Assembly: GCA_041662605.1 (NCBI GenBank)
Contig: JBAZSD010000020.1
Location: forward strand, 15,400 to 79,399
Source: Desulfomonilaceae bacterium
GTDB taxonomy: Bacteria; Desulfobacterota; Desulfomonilia; Desulfomonilales; Desulfomonilaceae
Length of the DNA stretch: 64,000 bases
Direction of reading: 5' to 3'
Positions 33,131-42,602 of this stretch are shown here, in pieces. The translations under genes were made by a program, and so were the position numbers. How positions within the stretch are numbered: position 1 is the stretch's first letter; each line of letters starts with the position of its first letter. The notes below the pieces were generated by a model. It ran no database searches. It was not told the DNA's origin and saw nothing but the letters and a program-made list of their open reading frames with translations.

Positions 33131-35182
33131 ATGGCTGAAGCGCGTACTCAGTTCCATACAAACTATTACAATTCCCGTGTTGGGAAAATTGCAATAGTCA
33201 CCATGGATAATGGTGAAGATTATAAGAAGCCCAACACTTTTGATGAGCACGCTCTTGGATCTTTGCACAAGGCCGTAAGCAAGATTGAGGCTGACAAAGA
33301 AGTAAAGGGCATGATGCTGTGCGGTAAACATTACATCTTCGCCGCCGGCGCGGATCTGATGCAGGTACCGTTCGTCAACACATTTGAGCAGGGTCGAAGT
33401 ATCGGCGCCGCCGGTCATGCGGCCATGAAGAAAATCATGGACCTCAAGATTCCAACTTTGGCCGCAATAAATGGGGCAGCGCTCGGAGGCGGACTGGAGA
33501 TATCGCTTTATTGCGATTACAGAACTGTATCCAAAGCCGTCCCAGCTATAGCTTTCCCTGAGTGTTTTCTTGGCTTGATTCCAGGATGGGGCGGATCCAC
33601 TCTTACCCCACGGCTCATCGGGCCTGAGAAAGCGCTGGAAGTTATAGTTTACAACCCGTTGAATCAAAACCGGATGCTAGATGGGACAAAGGCGTTCCAT
33701 CTCGGCCTGGCCGACAGACTATTCGAGTCGGTCGAGTTCTTCGATGAGTCTATGGCTTTGCTGGAAGACATTATCGATGGAAAAGTTAGCATCGAGAGGA
33801 AAGCGCCCGACATGTCCAAACTCAAGACCAGTTTGGACGCTGCACGGAACTTTATCGACATGAGAGTCCATGGCGCCGCTCCAGCTCCGTATCGTGCGCT
33901 GGACCTGATTCAATACTCCTGTGACTCTAACCATTCTATTGAGGAGTGTTTCGCGGCTGAAGACAAGGCTCTTGGAGATCTTATCAAGAGTCGCCAGTGT
34001 AAGGCGGGGGTTTACAGTTTCGATCTGGTGCAACGTAGAGCCAAAAAGCCAGTGGGACGGCCCAAAGATGTGAAACCCCGACCTATCAACAAGATCGGCG
34101 TCATCGGAGCGGGGCTTATGGCTTCCCAATTGGCCATGCTTTTCCTGAGAAGATACGGGGTTCCTGTTGTGATAAAAGACATAAAGCAGGAATTTCTCGA
34201 CAAGGGACTTGGATATGTCAAAGGCGAACTCAGTTCTCTGGCAAGCAAAGGACGTCTTACTCAAGCCAAAGCAGACCATCTTTATCACATACTGATTGGA
34301 ACGCTTGACTGGAAAGATTTCGCTGACTGCGATCTGGTGATTGAAGCGGTTTTTGAACAGATGGAAGTTAAGCAGCAAGTCTTCGCTCAAGCTGAAGAGG
34401 TTGTTTCTCCGCATTGTATACTCGCCACAAATACTTCCAGCCTGTCAGTCTCAGAAATGGCGTCCAAACTCAAGAACCCGGAACGAGTAGTCGGGTTCCA
34501 TTTCTTCAATCCTGTGGCTGTACTGCCCTTGCTGGAAATCATAAAGGGTGAGCAAACCGATGACCAGACATTGGTCACAGCTTTTGAATGCGCCAAGAAG
34601 TTGAAAAAGAACGCCATCCTGGTTAAGGACTCTCCAGCTTTTCTTGTCAATAGGCTGTTGACTAAGCTCCTCAGTGACTGTTTTGAGATGGTGGATGAAG
34701 GAGCGGATTTTCACGAGGTGGACGAAGCTGTTTCATCTTTGGGATTGCCGATGGCCCCCTTCGATCTGCTGGCTTTTGTTGGAACTTCGGTAGCCTTCCA
34801 TGTGTTGGAAACCTGCCATAAGGCTTGGCCTGATCGATTCCCGATCAACGAGAATCTGAAAAAGATGGTAGCTGCAAAAGTCACCAATATTTTTAACGGA
34901 ATGGGCCCAGGAAAGACACTCAACCCCAAGGTGGCTGAAATATTCAGCAACCGAGGAGAGAAGAAATTCGTTAAAGAAGAAATCGTTGATAGGATACTGA
35001 CAAATCTAACCCTTGAGATAGACAAAGTCCTCAAGGAAAAGGTTGTTGCAGACGCCAAGGACGTTGATACAGCAATGATCCTTGGAGCGGGTTGGCCATT
35101 CTTTAATGGTGGGATCACCCTGTATCTGGATGTTGTTGGGTACACACCCAAGGTTTTGCAGAAGGTCTTCTTCACTTTCTAG
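33131..35182 (+). CDS. Bifunctional enoyl-CoA hydratase / 3-hydroxyacyl-CoA dehydrogenase
   Basis: 683 residues, FadB/FadJ layout. N-terminal crotonase domain (about 10-230) with oxyanion-hole segment AAINGAALGGGLEISLY and FPECFLGLIPGWGGSTL holding the acid/base Glu. From about 318, NAD-binding domain (INKIGVIGAGLMASQLAMLF), catalytic FHFFNPVAVLPLLEII, and two C-terminal HAD helical domains. RBS AAAGGA before the ATG. Last gene of the operon, followed by a terminator. Produces NADH and 3-ketoacyl-CoA. Confidence 0.94.
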   Translation: MAEARTQFHTNYYNSRVGKIAIVTMDNGEDYKKPNTFDEHALGSLHKAVSKIEADKEVKGMMLCGKHYIFAAGADLMQVPFVNTFEQGRSIGAAGHAAMKKIMDLKIPTLAAINGAALGGGLEISLYCDYRTVSKAVPAIAFPECFLGLIPGWGGSTLTPRLIGPEKALEVIVYNPLNQNRMLDGTKAFHLGLADRLFESVEFFDESMALLEDIIDGKVSIERKAPDMSKLKTSLDAARNFIDMRVHGAAPAPYRALDLIQYSCDSNHSIEECFAAEDKALGDLIKSRQCKAGVYSFDLVQRRAKKPVGRPKDVKPRPINKIGVIGAGLMASQLAMLFLRRYGVPVVIKDIKQEFLDKGLGYVKGELSSLASKGRLTQAKADHLYHILIGTLDWKDFADCDLVIEAVFEQMEVKQQVFAQAEEVVSPHCILATNTSSLSVSEMASKLKNPERVVGFHFFNPVAVLPLLEIIKGEQTDDQTLVTAFECAKKLKKNAILVKDSPAFLVNRLLTKLLSDCFEMVDEGADFHEVDEAVSSLGLPMAPFDLLAFVGTSVAFHVLETCHKAWPDRFPINENLKKMVAAKVTNIFNGMGPGKTLNPKVAEIFSNRGEKKFVKEEIVDRILTNLTLEIDKVLKEKVVADAKDVDTAMILGAGWPFFNGGITLYLDVVGYTPKVLQKVFFTF

Positions 35183-35206
35183 GGATAAAATCTTCACATT
35201 TAATTG

Positions 35207-35249
35207 AAGGAGGAATTTCTCAAAACATTGAGCATTCCTCCTTTTTTCT
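35207..35249 (+). terminator. Rho-independent terminator of the beta-oxidation operon
   Basis: AAGGAGGAAT at 35207-35216 and ATTCCTCCTT at 35234-35243 form a perfect 10-bp stem with a 17-nt loop, followed by TTTTCT. It lies 24 bp after the FadB-like stop. Confidence 0.85.
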
Positions 35250-35264
35250 AACCTGAACTCAGGT

Positions 35265-35308
35265 GACAAAAAAGCCCCCGTGAACTTATAGAGATCCACG
35301 GGGGCTTT
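35265..35308 (-). terminator. Rho-independent terminator for the PhoU-like gene
   Basis: AAAGCCCCCGTG at 35271-35282 pairs with CACGGGGGCTTT at 35297-35308, 12 bp perfect, 14-nt loop. On the minus strand the stem is followed by a run of T, and it lies 28 bp after the stop of the PhoU-like gene at 35337. Convergent with the previous terminator. Confidence 0.85.
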
Positions 35309-35336
35309 AATCGTTTCTTGCAGCCTGTAATTCTGT

Positions 35337-36050
35337 CTATATGGAAGCGTCATCCAGGGAACAAAGCGAATCTGTTATTTTTACAGCATAGTCACCTACC
35401 TGCTTGAAAGAATCGAGGATCTTGAGATAGATTGATGACGCGTCGGCGGAGCAAAATCCGCGTTCCAACCTCTCCCAATGATTAAAACGAGCATCTTCAG
35501 CCAGTTCGTATATTCTAGCGCTCTCAGTCTTGATATGGTCGACGATCACAATGTTGCAAGTTACAAGACCATCTCTCAGGTTCTTGAGCAACTCAGTTGT
35601 CACGGCGAAGAGTTCGGCCAGTTCAGCTTGGGCTTTATCGCTAAACGGTATCCCCTCATTTACCTTGATCTTCAGGCATGCCAGAATGTGCTCGAACATA
35701 ACTCCAATACGTTCCACACGGCTCGGTAAACGAACTACAGCGCGGAAAACATTTTGCCCAAATGTTTCGGACTCCTTTAGCAATCCTGACGTGGAAATCC
35801 TTTCCAGTTGAACAATTTCTTGAATCAGCTTGTCACAGTCTTCAATCTGAGACTGGCTGTCGCTCCTAAAGCCGACCGCGATTAGATTGGTCAACGCAAT
35901 GAGTTTTCCTACCATAATGACCAAAATCTGGTCGGGAGATTGTGTAGCGTCAACCGGAATGTCCGCTGCTTCTTCCAGCTTCCCAATTTCAGTACTGAGC
36001 TTAGGGCTCAGTATACGAAGAGGGTTCCACACGTAACTCTTGTCTTTCAT
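35337..36050 (-). CDS. PhoU-like helical protein
   Basis: 237-residue all-helical cytosolic protein with the two-repeat pattern of PhoU/DUF47 domains: residues about 15-120 and 125-230, each with long amphipathic helices and acidic patches (KLIALTNLIAVGFRSDSQSQ, RLPSRVERIGVMFEHILACL). PhoU-like proteins bind metal clusters and regulate phosphate transport or Na/Pi cotransporters. No phosphate transporter is adjacent. Own terminator downstream, 140-bp gap upstream. Identity is by fold pattern and is less certain. Confidence 0.6.
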   Translation of the reverse strand: MKDKSYVWNPLRILSPKLSTEIGKLEEAADIPVDATQSPDQILVIMVGKLIALTNLIAVGFRSDSQSQIEDCDKLIQEIVQLERISTSGLLKESETFGQNVFRAVVRLPSRVERIGVMFEHILACLKIKVNEGIPFSDKAQAELAELFAVTTELLKNLRDGLVTCNIVIVDHIKTESARIYELAEDARFNHWERLERGFCSADASSIYLKILDSFKQVGDYAVKITDSLCSLDDASI

Positions 36051-36190
36051 AATGGGCGCCTCCTTAAAGGACTGAACGATTTCCAGGGAGTCATAACCTC
36101 TTGAGAAAGCCTAACTCCTGATAAAGTGGTGTTATAGCGTATTCCACAAAAGATCCACTACCTCTTCCGGTAAACCAGGAATCAAGGGCT

Positions 36191-37102
36191 TCACAGCGCT
36201 TTGGATTCCATCTGTTGCTGGGATTTAGCCGCTGCCTTCTTGGCCGCCTGTTCCGCCTTTATCTGATCGACCGCCTTGGCTTGGCGCTCCGGATCAAAGT
36301 AGCGAAAAATAAACTGTTTACTGCAAGCCCACACTCCAGCCTTTGCGCAATCTTCATCGCATTTTTCGTAATCAATTTCAATGCGGTCTTTAACCATTGT
36401 GACAATATCTTTAGCCTTTCGAGTACAAGCCCCGCAATGAATACAGCCAGCCTTACAGACATTGGTGACGGCCTTGCCTGTGTCTCGACTGCTACAGGGC
36501 ACGTAACAAAGTGCATTTTTGGGCGCTAGTTCCAGTACCTGCTTGGGACAGGTCTTTACACACACACCGCAACCAGTGCATAGTTCTTTATCAATCACCG
36601 GCATGTTGTCTTTCATATGAATAGCGTGGAACGGGCACGCTACTTCACAGTCACCATATCCTATACATGCGAAGTTGCACTCATATGGCCCTCCAAAAGC
36701 AATGGCCGCTCCCTGACAGGTATCGAATCCCTGATATGAATATTTCTTTCTGACCTCTCCCTCATTCCTGGAACATCTAAGGACGGAAATGACGGGACTT
36801 GCCGATCCAGCCGCTTTTCCGGTTACAGCGGCGACTTTGTCCGCTACTGCTTGCTTTCCTGGAGCGCATTTATTTGGAGGACAATTTGGGTCTGTAACTA
36901 CCGCTTCAGCATAAGACTCGCACCCTGCATACCCGCAGGCCCCACAATTAGCGCCGGGCAAACATGCCCGTACGGCTTCAATCTTTGGGTCAACCTTTAC
37001 AGCGAACTTCTTGGCGGCGTAAGCGAGAATTAGACCACAAAAAATTCCGAATATGGCAAAGAAAATTACTCCCATTAAGGCTATGCGCCAAACTTCTTCC
37101 AT
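36191..37102 (-). CDS. rnfB: Rnf complex subunit RnfB
   Basis: 303-residue Fe-S subunit that takes electrons from ferredoxin. N-terminal membrane helix (about 9-30), then the RnfB Fe-S domain CLPGANCGACGYAGCESYAE (about 47-66), two ferredoxin-type sites in CNFACIGYGDCEVACP and CTGCGVCVKTCP, and a further Cys-rich segment CKAGCIHCGAC/CDEDCAKAGVWAC near the C terminus. The Ala/Lys/Gln-rich tail is an extension. Last gene of rnfCDGEAB, with 67 bp after rnfA. Confidence 0.95.
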   Translation of the reverse strand: MEEVWRIALMGVIFFAIFGIFCGLILAYAAKKFAVKVDPKIEAVRACLPGANCGACGYAGCESYAEAVVTDPNCPPNKCAPGKQAVADKVAAVTGKAAGSASPVISVLRCSRNEGEVRKKYSYQGFDTCQGAAIAFGGPYECNFACIGYGDCEVACPFHAIHMKDNMPVIDKELCTGCGVCVKTCPKQVLELAPKNALCYVPCSSRDTGKAVTNVCKAGCIHCGACTRKAKDIVTMVKDRIEIDYEKCDEDCAKAGVWACSKQFIFRYFDPERQAKAVDQIKAEQAAKKAAAKSQQQMESKAL

Positions 37103-37169
37103 ATGTATTCACCTCTACGGACCAACCGACACTAGAAACACAACTCGGTTATTTTGGCCCAGTTAAATG

Positions 37170-38132
37170 TCAGAATATGGACAATCCAGAAAACCCGAGA
37201 AAAGCCAAAGCGAACAATCCGGTAACCACGAAAGCTATTGGCAATCCTTTGAACACACTCGGAACACGACATAGTTCAAGCTTTTCCCTTACGCAAGACA
37301 TCAAGAACAATGCCAGAGCAAATCCTAAACCAGCTCCCAGACCCAGAGTAAGACTTTCAAATGGTCCGTTCTTACTGTCCGCGTTAATCAACGGAACAGC
37401 CAAAATGATACAGTTAGTGACAATGAGCACAAGGTACACTCCGAGCTTCTTGAACAGGTAAGGGTTCACCTTTCTAAGGATGGTGTCCATAGCCTGAACA
37501 AAAATGGCAACGGTACCAATAAACACGATGATCTGCAAAAAACCCAAATGGAGAGGGGTTAACACATACGAATATAGCGCCCAACACATTATGGCGCTCA
37601 ACACCATGACTACCGTAAACGTCATCCCCATACCAATAGCAGTTTCTTTCTTCTGTGAGACACCGAAGAAAATACACAGCCCCAAATACTTGGTGAAAAC
37701 AAAATTGTTGATGAGCATAGCTCCGAGAAATATGGTGAAAAGAATTTGGGCTTCGCTCTTTTTCACCAAAAACTGAATGTCACCAAGAGATTTTCCTTTG
37801 GACATCACACCTTTCGCGTCAACTCCGTATTCACTTGATACGTTAAGGGGTTCGCCGAATTTTAAGACAGCCGTTGTTTTTCTAGGGTCCAGCGTTACCG
37901 ATTTTACCGGAATTTCAATATCAGGATCTGTCTTTTGAAATACTCTGTAATTCTGGGGATTTTGACCCCAAGATTGGTCTACTGGCACACCAAATGAAAT
38001 TTGGATTTCCGTGTCTTTATTAAAGGAACCCGAGCCTGTGGCCGCCCGCGCCATTTCGGGAAAAGCAGTAACGAGCAGGAACAAGGCTACCGTTATCACT
38101 CCAGCGCAAGACAGTTTTTTGCGAATTTTCAT
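37170..38132 (-). CDS. rnfA: Rnf complex subunit RnfA with an N-terminal periplasmic domain
   Basis: 320 residues, far longer than the usual ~190 of RnfA. Residues 1-30 form a signal-type helix (ending MARAATG). Residues about 36-115 look like a bacterial Ig-like domain (FNKDTEIQISFGVPV, NPQNYRVFQKTDPD, VTLDPRKTTAVLKFG, SSEYGVDAKGVM). The canonical six-helix RnfA starts near 126 with ILFTIFLGAMLINNFVFTKY and keeps the conserved Cys in YLGLCIFFGVS and VTNCIILAVPL for the membrane 2Fe-2S centre. Start at 38132 has GGAGGGG upstream and follows the rnfE stop after 1 bp. The extra domain is unexpected. Confidence 0.9.
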   Translation of the reverse strand: MKIRKKLSCAGVITVALFLLVTAFPEMARAATGSGSFNKDTEIQISFGVPVDQSWGQNPQNYRVFQKTDPDIEIPVKSVTLDPRKTTAVLKFGEPLNVSSEYGVDAKGVMSKGKSLGDIQFLVKKSEAQILFTIFLGAMLINNFVFTKYLGLCIFFGVSQKKETAIGMGMTFTVVMVLSAIMCWALYSYVLTPLHLGFLQIIVFIGTVAIFVQAMDTILRKVNPYLFKKLGVYLVLIVTNCIILAVPLINADSKNGPFESLTLGLGAGLGFALALFLMSCVREKLELCRVPSVFKGLPIAFVVTGLFALAFLGFSGLSIF

Positions 38133-38133
38133 T

Positions 38134-38754
38134 TTAATGGGCCCCTCCCGATGATGGGATCTTTCCCGTAAGCTTGTATTCGATGTAGTTGAAAGCCGCC
38201 ATGATAAATCCGATAACAAAAAAACCACCAGCAGGAAGAACCATTATTAACAAGGGATTGAATCCAAGTATATCGAATCCGAAGATCTGACCAGTTCCAA
38301 AAAACTCTCTAATCGCCCCGGTAAGGCATAGGCCAAACAAGAATCCGATCCCCATCCCCAAACCGTCAAAAAAGGATGGAACGAGTGGCTCCTTTGACGC
38401 AAAAAGTTCAAGTCGAGAAATGATGATCGCAAAAACGACAATCAACTTAACAAATAACTCGACCTTCTTATAAACATCCGGTGATATTACCGGAAGTATC
38501 ATATCAATGACTGTGACCCACAGGGCAATCACGATGACATACGCCGGGATTCTTATCCTGGGGTGAATAAACGACTTGAATATAGCAACTGTACAACTCG
38601 AAAACACCTGGACGAAAATGACAGCAAGGCCTAGCATCAATCCATTTTCCACCGAGGTTGTCACAGCAACCGCCGGGCACATACTTAAAGCGAGGCGGAA
38701 GATAGGATTTTCAGGTATCAGGCCATTCCAGAGAAGCTTAATATTCCTGTTCAC
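38134..38754 (-). CDS. rnfE: Rnf complex subunit RnfE
   Basis: 206-residue integral membrane subunit with six helices, homologous to NqrD. Visible conserved pieces: MCPAVAVTTSVENGLMLG with the 2Fe-2S ligand Cys, LIVVFAIIISRLELFASKEP and FLFGLCLTGAIREFFGTG. Together with RnfA it holds the transmembrane Fe-S centre and part of the ion path. 12 bp from rnfG, 1 bp from rnfA. Confidence 0.95.
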   Translation of the reverse strand: MNRNIKLLWNGLIPENPIFRLALSMCPAVAVTTSVENGLMLGLAVIFVQVFSSCTVAIFKSFIHPRIRIPAYVIVIALWVTVIDMILPVISPDVYKKVELFVKLIVVFAIIISRLELFASKEPLVPSFFDGLGMGIGFLFGLCLTGAIREFFGTGQIFGFDILGFNPLLIMVLPAGGFFVIGFIMAAFNYIEYKLTGKIPSSGGAH

Positions 38755-38766
38755 TTGTTACCTCCG

Positions 38767-39675
38767 CTAGAAAGCTATGCTTAACTGATCTTTATTTACC
38801 GCCTCGTTCAATTTATCCAAGCGGTAAACGAATTTCTTCACCGTGTTCACAACTCCGTTCGTTAAAGCTCTGCTGGAAATTGTGGCTCCGGTCAATGCGT
38901 AGATATTGTCATTCACGTGCTTTGCCTTGATCTCTTTGATCTGCTCCATCGAGAAGCCTTTTCTCTTGGCTTTTACGGGATCCAAGGCGGTAGCGTAATC
39001 TACGGGCAAAGGTTCTTTAACCACGGTCAATTTCTTGAGAAGTTCGAGAGTTTTCCCCACAAACTGGTTTTTGAAGTAGTCCTTCTGGATTTCAGCGCCC
39101 AGGCCCGGATCTTCCTCAGAGTATGTTACTGCGACGCCCGTAACTGTAAAATCGGGGTTCAGAGATACCATCAATTTGATGAATGTCTTAAATCCCTGAG
39201 TCACTCCGGGGACGACGTACCCGAGACGCTTGTCCCCAAGATCCGCCACAAATATGGTTTGGGCATATACTGATTTTGAGCCTTTGGGTAGTACGGCATC
39301 CACAGCAGCGTCTCTTGTGGTCTTATCCGACAAGGATGAAAGATCCGCTTCAATGGGGAAAACTTTCACAGGATTGCCTGAAAGATCCATTTCCGCAAGG
39401 GCTACTTTCTTATCTTTCAGTGGCAGAACATACCCAAGATAAGTCTCACCCTTGTCAGAATTAATAACATATCTGTAAACCGGATAAACCTTAAGATCGC
39501 TGGGAGGCGTTTGCCCCTTGCCGTAACCTAGCAGGCTCTGAATGGTATCCTGCTCTATTTTTTCTTCATTGAGTTTTCGAGCATGCTCCGTTTTGGCGTA
39601 GACAAATCCGAGTATCAATGAAGCGACTATACAAACAGCAGTCAGACTCACTGTAATTTTGAAGATTTCTTTCAT
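38767..39675 (-). CDS. rnfG: Rnf complex subunit RnfG
   Basis: 302-residue subunit with one N-terminal membrane helix (about 9-28) and a periplasmic FMN-binding domain. The covalent FMN site is the Thr in ALTGATISSRALTNGV (about residue 265). Preceding blocks YVVPGVTQGFKTFIKLMVSL and YSEEDPGLGAEIQKDYFKNQ fit RnfG/NqrC. It is longer than the typical ~200 because of an inserted segment of about 60-100 residues between the membrane helix and the FMN domain. 24 bp after rnfD. Confidence 0.94.
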   Translation of the reverse strand: MKEIFKITVSLTAVCIVASLILGFVYAKTEHARKLNEEKIEQDTIQSLLGYGKGQTPPSDLKVYPVYRYVINSDKGETYLGYVLPLKDKKVALAEMDLSGNPVKVFPIEADLSSLSDKTTRDAAVDAVLPKGSKSVYAQTIFVADLGDKRLGYVVPGVTQGFKTFIKLMVSLNPDFTVTGVAVTYSEEDPGLGAEIQKDYFKNQFVGKTLELLKKLTVVKEPLPVDYATALDPVKAKRKGFSMEQIKEIKAKHVNDNIYALTGATISSRALTNGVVNTVKKFVYRLDKLNEAVNKDQLSIAF

Positions 39676-39699
39676 TGAAACCTCTTTCAGGAATAGGGA

Positions 39700-40743
39700 C
39701 TATTTAACAGCCGCAACGGGAGCGGCCTTGGGTGGAGCAAACCGCTTGGGCGCAAACCAGTCATCCATCGCCGGGGTCAAACAGTTCATCAACAATATTG
39801 CGTAGCAAACACCTTCGGGGTATCCACCCTTCAGCCTTATCAGGACTGTCAAAGCTCCTACACCGACTCCGAATAAAAGCTGCCCTGATTTCAATGTTGG
39901 GGACGTCACATAATCTGTGGCCATGTAAAAAGCGCCAAGCATCAATCCGCCTGAAAGCACATGAACAAGGGGATTTCCGCTAAACCACGTTTCTCCACCG
40001 AAAATCCATGCGACCAAAGCGGCGGAGACCAAAGTGGATACGGGAATATGCCAAGTGATTATCTTGCGGGCCATGAGAAAGAGTCCACCCAAAAGTATCA
40101 GGAGGGCTGACGTTTCTCCTATACACCCGGGTTTAAAGCCCAGAAAGAAATTCCAATAGATGGAGTCAAGGGCTCCGAACTGTTGGGTGAGGGCGTTTAA
40201 GCCATACTGTTTTAGCACAAAAAGCGGCGTCGCCGTTGATACAGCGTCGACGCTGCCAGGACTCAAGAAAATATCCCAGGCACCTTTGGATAACTGCTGC
40301 GCAGGTATCCATGCGGTAGTCATGGCTACCGGAAAAGACGCCTGAAGAAAAGCTCTCCCGACCAAAGCAGGGTTCCACACGTTGTAGCCAATTCCACCCA
40401 TCAACTCTTTGGCTATAAAAATGGCGGCGACAGCTCCAATCAAGGGGAGATAGTATGGCACCCCAGGAGGTATTACAAATGCAAGCAAAATCCCCGTGAG
40501 AACCGCGCTTCCATCCTTGACGGACACGGACCGTCCCATAGCCTTTGAAGATAACGCCTCTACAACAACGCACGAAATTACGCTGACGAGTGTTATTAAG
40601 AGGCTCCTGAACCCGAAATTATAAATGGACAGAATCAGCGCCGGCATCAAGCTCGCAGACACGGTCCACATGATCTGGGCGGTGGTGGTACCTTTTCTTA
40701 TATGCGGGGATACCGAAACAGCCCATTCCGGCTTGAAAGTCAT
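39700..40743 (-). CDS. rnfD: Rnf complex subunit RnfD
   Basis: 347-residue membrane subunit, nine or ten helices, related to NqrB. FMN is attached to the Thr in DAVSTATPL near residue 190. Other conserved blocks are ELMGGIGYNVWNPALVGRAF and FGVGVGALTVLIRLKGGYPEGVCYAIL. Forms the core of the sodium/proton path with RnfA and RnfE. The gap to rnfC is 180 bp, the largest in the cluster. Confidence 0.95.
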   Translation of the reverse strand: MTFKPEWAVSVSPHIRKGTTTAQIMWTVSASLMPALILSIYNFGFRSLLITLVSVISCVVVEALSSKAMGRSVSVKDGSAVLTGILLAFVIPPGVPYYLPLIGAVAAIFIAKELMGGIGYNVWNPALVGRAFLQASFPVAMTTAWIPAQQLSKGAWDIFLSPGSVDAVSTATPLFVLKQYGLNALTQQFGALDSIYWNFFLGFKPGCIGETSALLILLGGLFLMARKIITWHIPVSTLVSAALVAWIFGGETWFSGNPLVHVLSGGLMLGAFYMATDYVTSPTLKSGQLLFGVGVGALTVLIRLKGGYPEGVCYAILLMNCLTPAMDDWFAPKRFAPPKAAPVAAVK

Positions 40744-40923
40744 GTTTCTGGAGTCTATTGTTTCGATGGTCCCATCCTCCCTTACAAGTTATGGGTTTAA
40801 GTCAAAGTAATTGACCGGTTGTATGACGCATACAGGGTTTGTTTCCCGAAACAGCGGCTTCCATCCTCTTGATAAATCGAAACACGTGTGAAGCCATATG
40901 GTCCGGCAAATCGATCCCCGATT

Positions 40924-42246
40924 TCATCCTCTTTTTTTGATCGCTATTTTCGCCAGTCTTGCAAACTGTACTAGAGGCCGCTTCGCTGGACAGACATAAG
41001 CGCAGCAACCACATTCGAAACAGTCAAAAATTCCAAACTTCTCGGTCAGATGTCCCCTACCCGCCTCGACGTAAAGTCCAACTTCTTTTGGACTTAACCC
41101 CATAGGACAGGCTTCCATGCACCAACCGCAGTGGATACAAGGTCCATACTCTCCGAGGTCTGTTTCAGAGCTGTTCAAGAAAAGCACTCCGGAGGTAGTT
41201 TTGGTTACCGGCACATCAAGCGAGGAAATGGCGAAGCCCATCATGGGCCCTCCCGAAACTATCTTAACCAGGTCTTTAACCCCTCCGAGATACTCCACCA
41301 CGTCTGAAAGCAAAGTTCCGACCTTGACCTTCAGGTTGGCCGGCCTGTTCAGAGCCCTGCCGGAGAATGTAACCACCTTTTCGTACAGAGGCTTCATCAT
41401 TGTCGCAGCCTCAAATATACCCAAGGTTGTCGAGATGTTCTGAACTATAACACCCACGTCGAATGGCAATCCTCCACCCGGCACAGATCTTTTGGTAAGT
41501 GAATAGATCAGTTGCTTTTCCGAACCCTGGGGATACTTGACCTGCATTCCTTGAACACGAACAACCAAGTCATCATTGTCCGCAGCCTTTTCAGCGGCTT
41601 TGTTCATGACATTTATGGCGTCCGGTTTGTTGAGTTCGATTCCAATTACGCATTCCTTGATCCCCAGAATCTTGAGAATAATCCTGGCTCCCTCAACTAT
41701 CTTCTCTGGGTACTCCAGCATCAGTCGGTGATCAGTCGTCAGATACGGTTCACATTCCGCCCCGTTTAATACCAGGGTATCCACTTTAGCGTTCGGCGGT
41801 GGAGATAGTTTGACATGGGTAGGAAATCCAGCGCCTCCGAGGCCTACGATCCCCGCATCTTTGACACGCGCGAGGAGCTGTTCACGACTCAGTTTTTTCC
41901 AGTCTGAACTTTCATACTGCCTTGGTGGAGCGGAAGGATCTCGATCTATGACCACTGCGTCGCATCTGACCATGGTAGGGTGTGGCCTGGGTTCGATAGC
42001 CTTGACAACTCCAGTGACGCTGCTATGAATTGATGCGCCGAGAGCCTTCTCTACTACGGCTATTACCTCACCTTCCTGAACTTCCTGTTTTTTCTTGACA
42101 ATTGGTTGAGCAATCGCGCCGAAATGCATTGATAACGGCAATACAACCTGACTGGGCGCCGGCGCCTCTTCGATCTCCAGATGCTCAGTCAGTTCCTTGT
42201 GTTCTTCGGGATGAATCCCGCCTTTAGCAAATGTTGTTCCAACCAT
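40924..42246 (-). CDS. rnfC: Rnf complex subunit RnfC
   Basis: 440-residue cytosolic subunit that reacts with NADH. Opens TFAKGGIHPEEHKELTEHL, then NADH/FMN fold (GIVGLGGAGFPTHVKL, LVLNGAECEPYLTTDHRLML), SLBB-type region and two ferredoxin sites, CIHCGWCMEACPMGL and CFECGCCAYVCPAKR. The start at 42246 follows GAGGA; an earlier ATG at 42318 would add 24 unrelated residues. First gene of the operon; a promoter candidate is upstream. Confidence 0.95.
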   Translation of the reverse strand: MVGTTFAKGGIHPEEHKELTEHLEIEEAPAPSQVVLPLSMHFGAIAQPIVKKKQEVQEGEVIAVVEKALGASIHSSVTGVVKAIEPRPHPTMVRCDAVVIDRDPSAPPRQYESSDWKKLSREQLLARVKDAGIVGLGGAGFPTHVKLSPPPNAKVDTLVLNGAECEPYLTTDHRLMLEYPEKIVEGARIILKILGIKECVIGIELNKPDAINVMNKAAEKAADNDDLVVRVQGMQVKYPQGSEKQLIYSLTKRSVPGGGLPFDVGVIVQNISTTLGIFEAATMMKPLYEKVVTFSGRALNRPANLKVKVGTLLSDVVEYLGGVKDLVKIVSGGPMMGFAISSLDVPVTKTTSGVLFLNSSETDLGEYGPCIHCGWCMEACPMGLSPKEVGLYVEAGRGHLTEKFGIFDCFECGCCAYVCPAKRPLVQFARLAKIAIKKRG

Positions 42247-42602
42247 AGTTCCTCTTGCTTCGCCCTGCGTCTGGAATCGGCAATCTAGTCCGCGTCGATG
42301 AAACAAACCAACTCTCATTACCGACTTTCGGACGGTTTCCGGACGCGCGTTGTCCCATCTGTGATTTCTTGATTACGAGAGTGCGCTATAAGCTCTCGGT
42401 AGGCAGTGCGCTTTCCATTTGAGCAAGCTTTATATACAGCGGTTTACACTAATGAATCAGGATACCAGTGTCAAGAATTTATTGGTGTTATTTGACCAGA
42501 TTTGATTTAGAAATCAATTGTGCGTCACAGACGGCAAGGCCGAGCCCCCGGACTTTATGAGCATGCGGCTTATTGGAGAAGTCAGGAATGCTTCAATATG
42601 GA
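42247..42602. other. Spacer between prfA and rnfC with the rnf promoter region
   Basis: 356 bp, AT-rich in 42440-42520. A TTGACA -35 and TAGTGT -10 pair with a 17-bp gap is listed separately. Two copies of AGTGCGCT (42379-42386 and 42406-42413) are also present, 19 bp apart, possibly a direct repeat for a regulator. Confidence 0.4.
42446..42474 (-). promoter_or_regulatory. Candidate sigma-70 promoter for rnfCDGEAB
   Basis: On the minus strand, TTGACA (42474-42469) is a perfect -35 match followed after 17 bp by TAGTGT (42451-42446), three of six to TATAAT, including both outer T residues. Transcription would start about 190 bp before rnfC. The pair lies after prfA and matches the expected place, but the -10 is weak. 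Confidence 0.45.
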
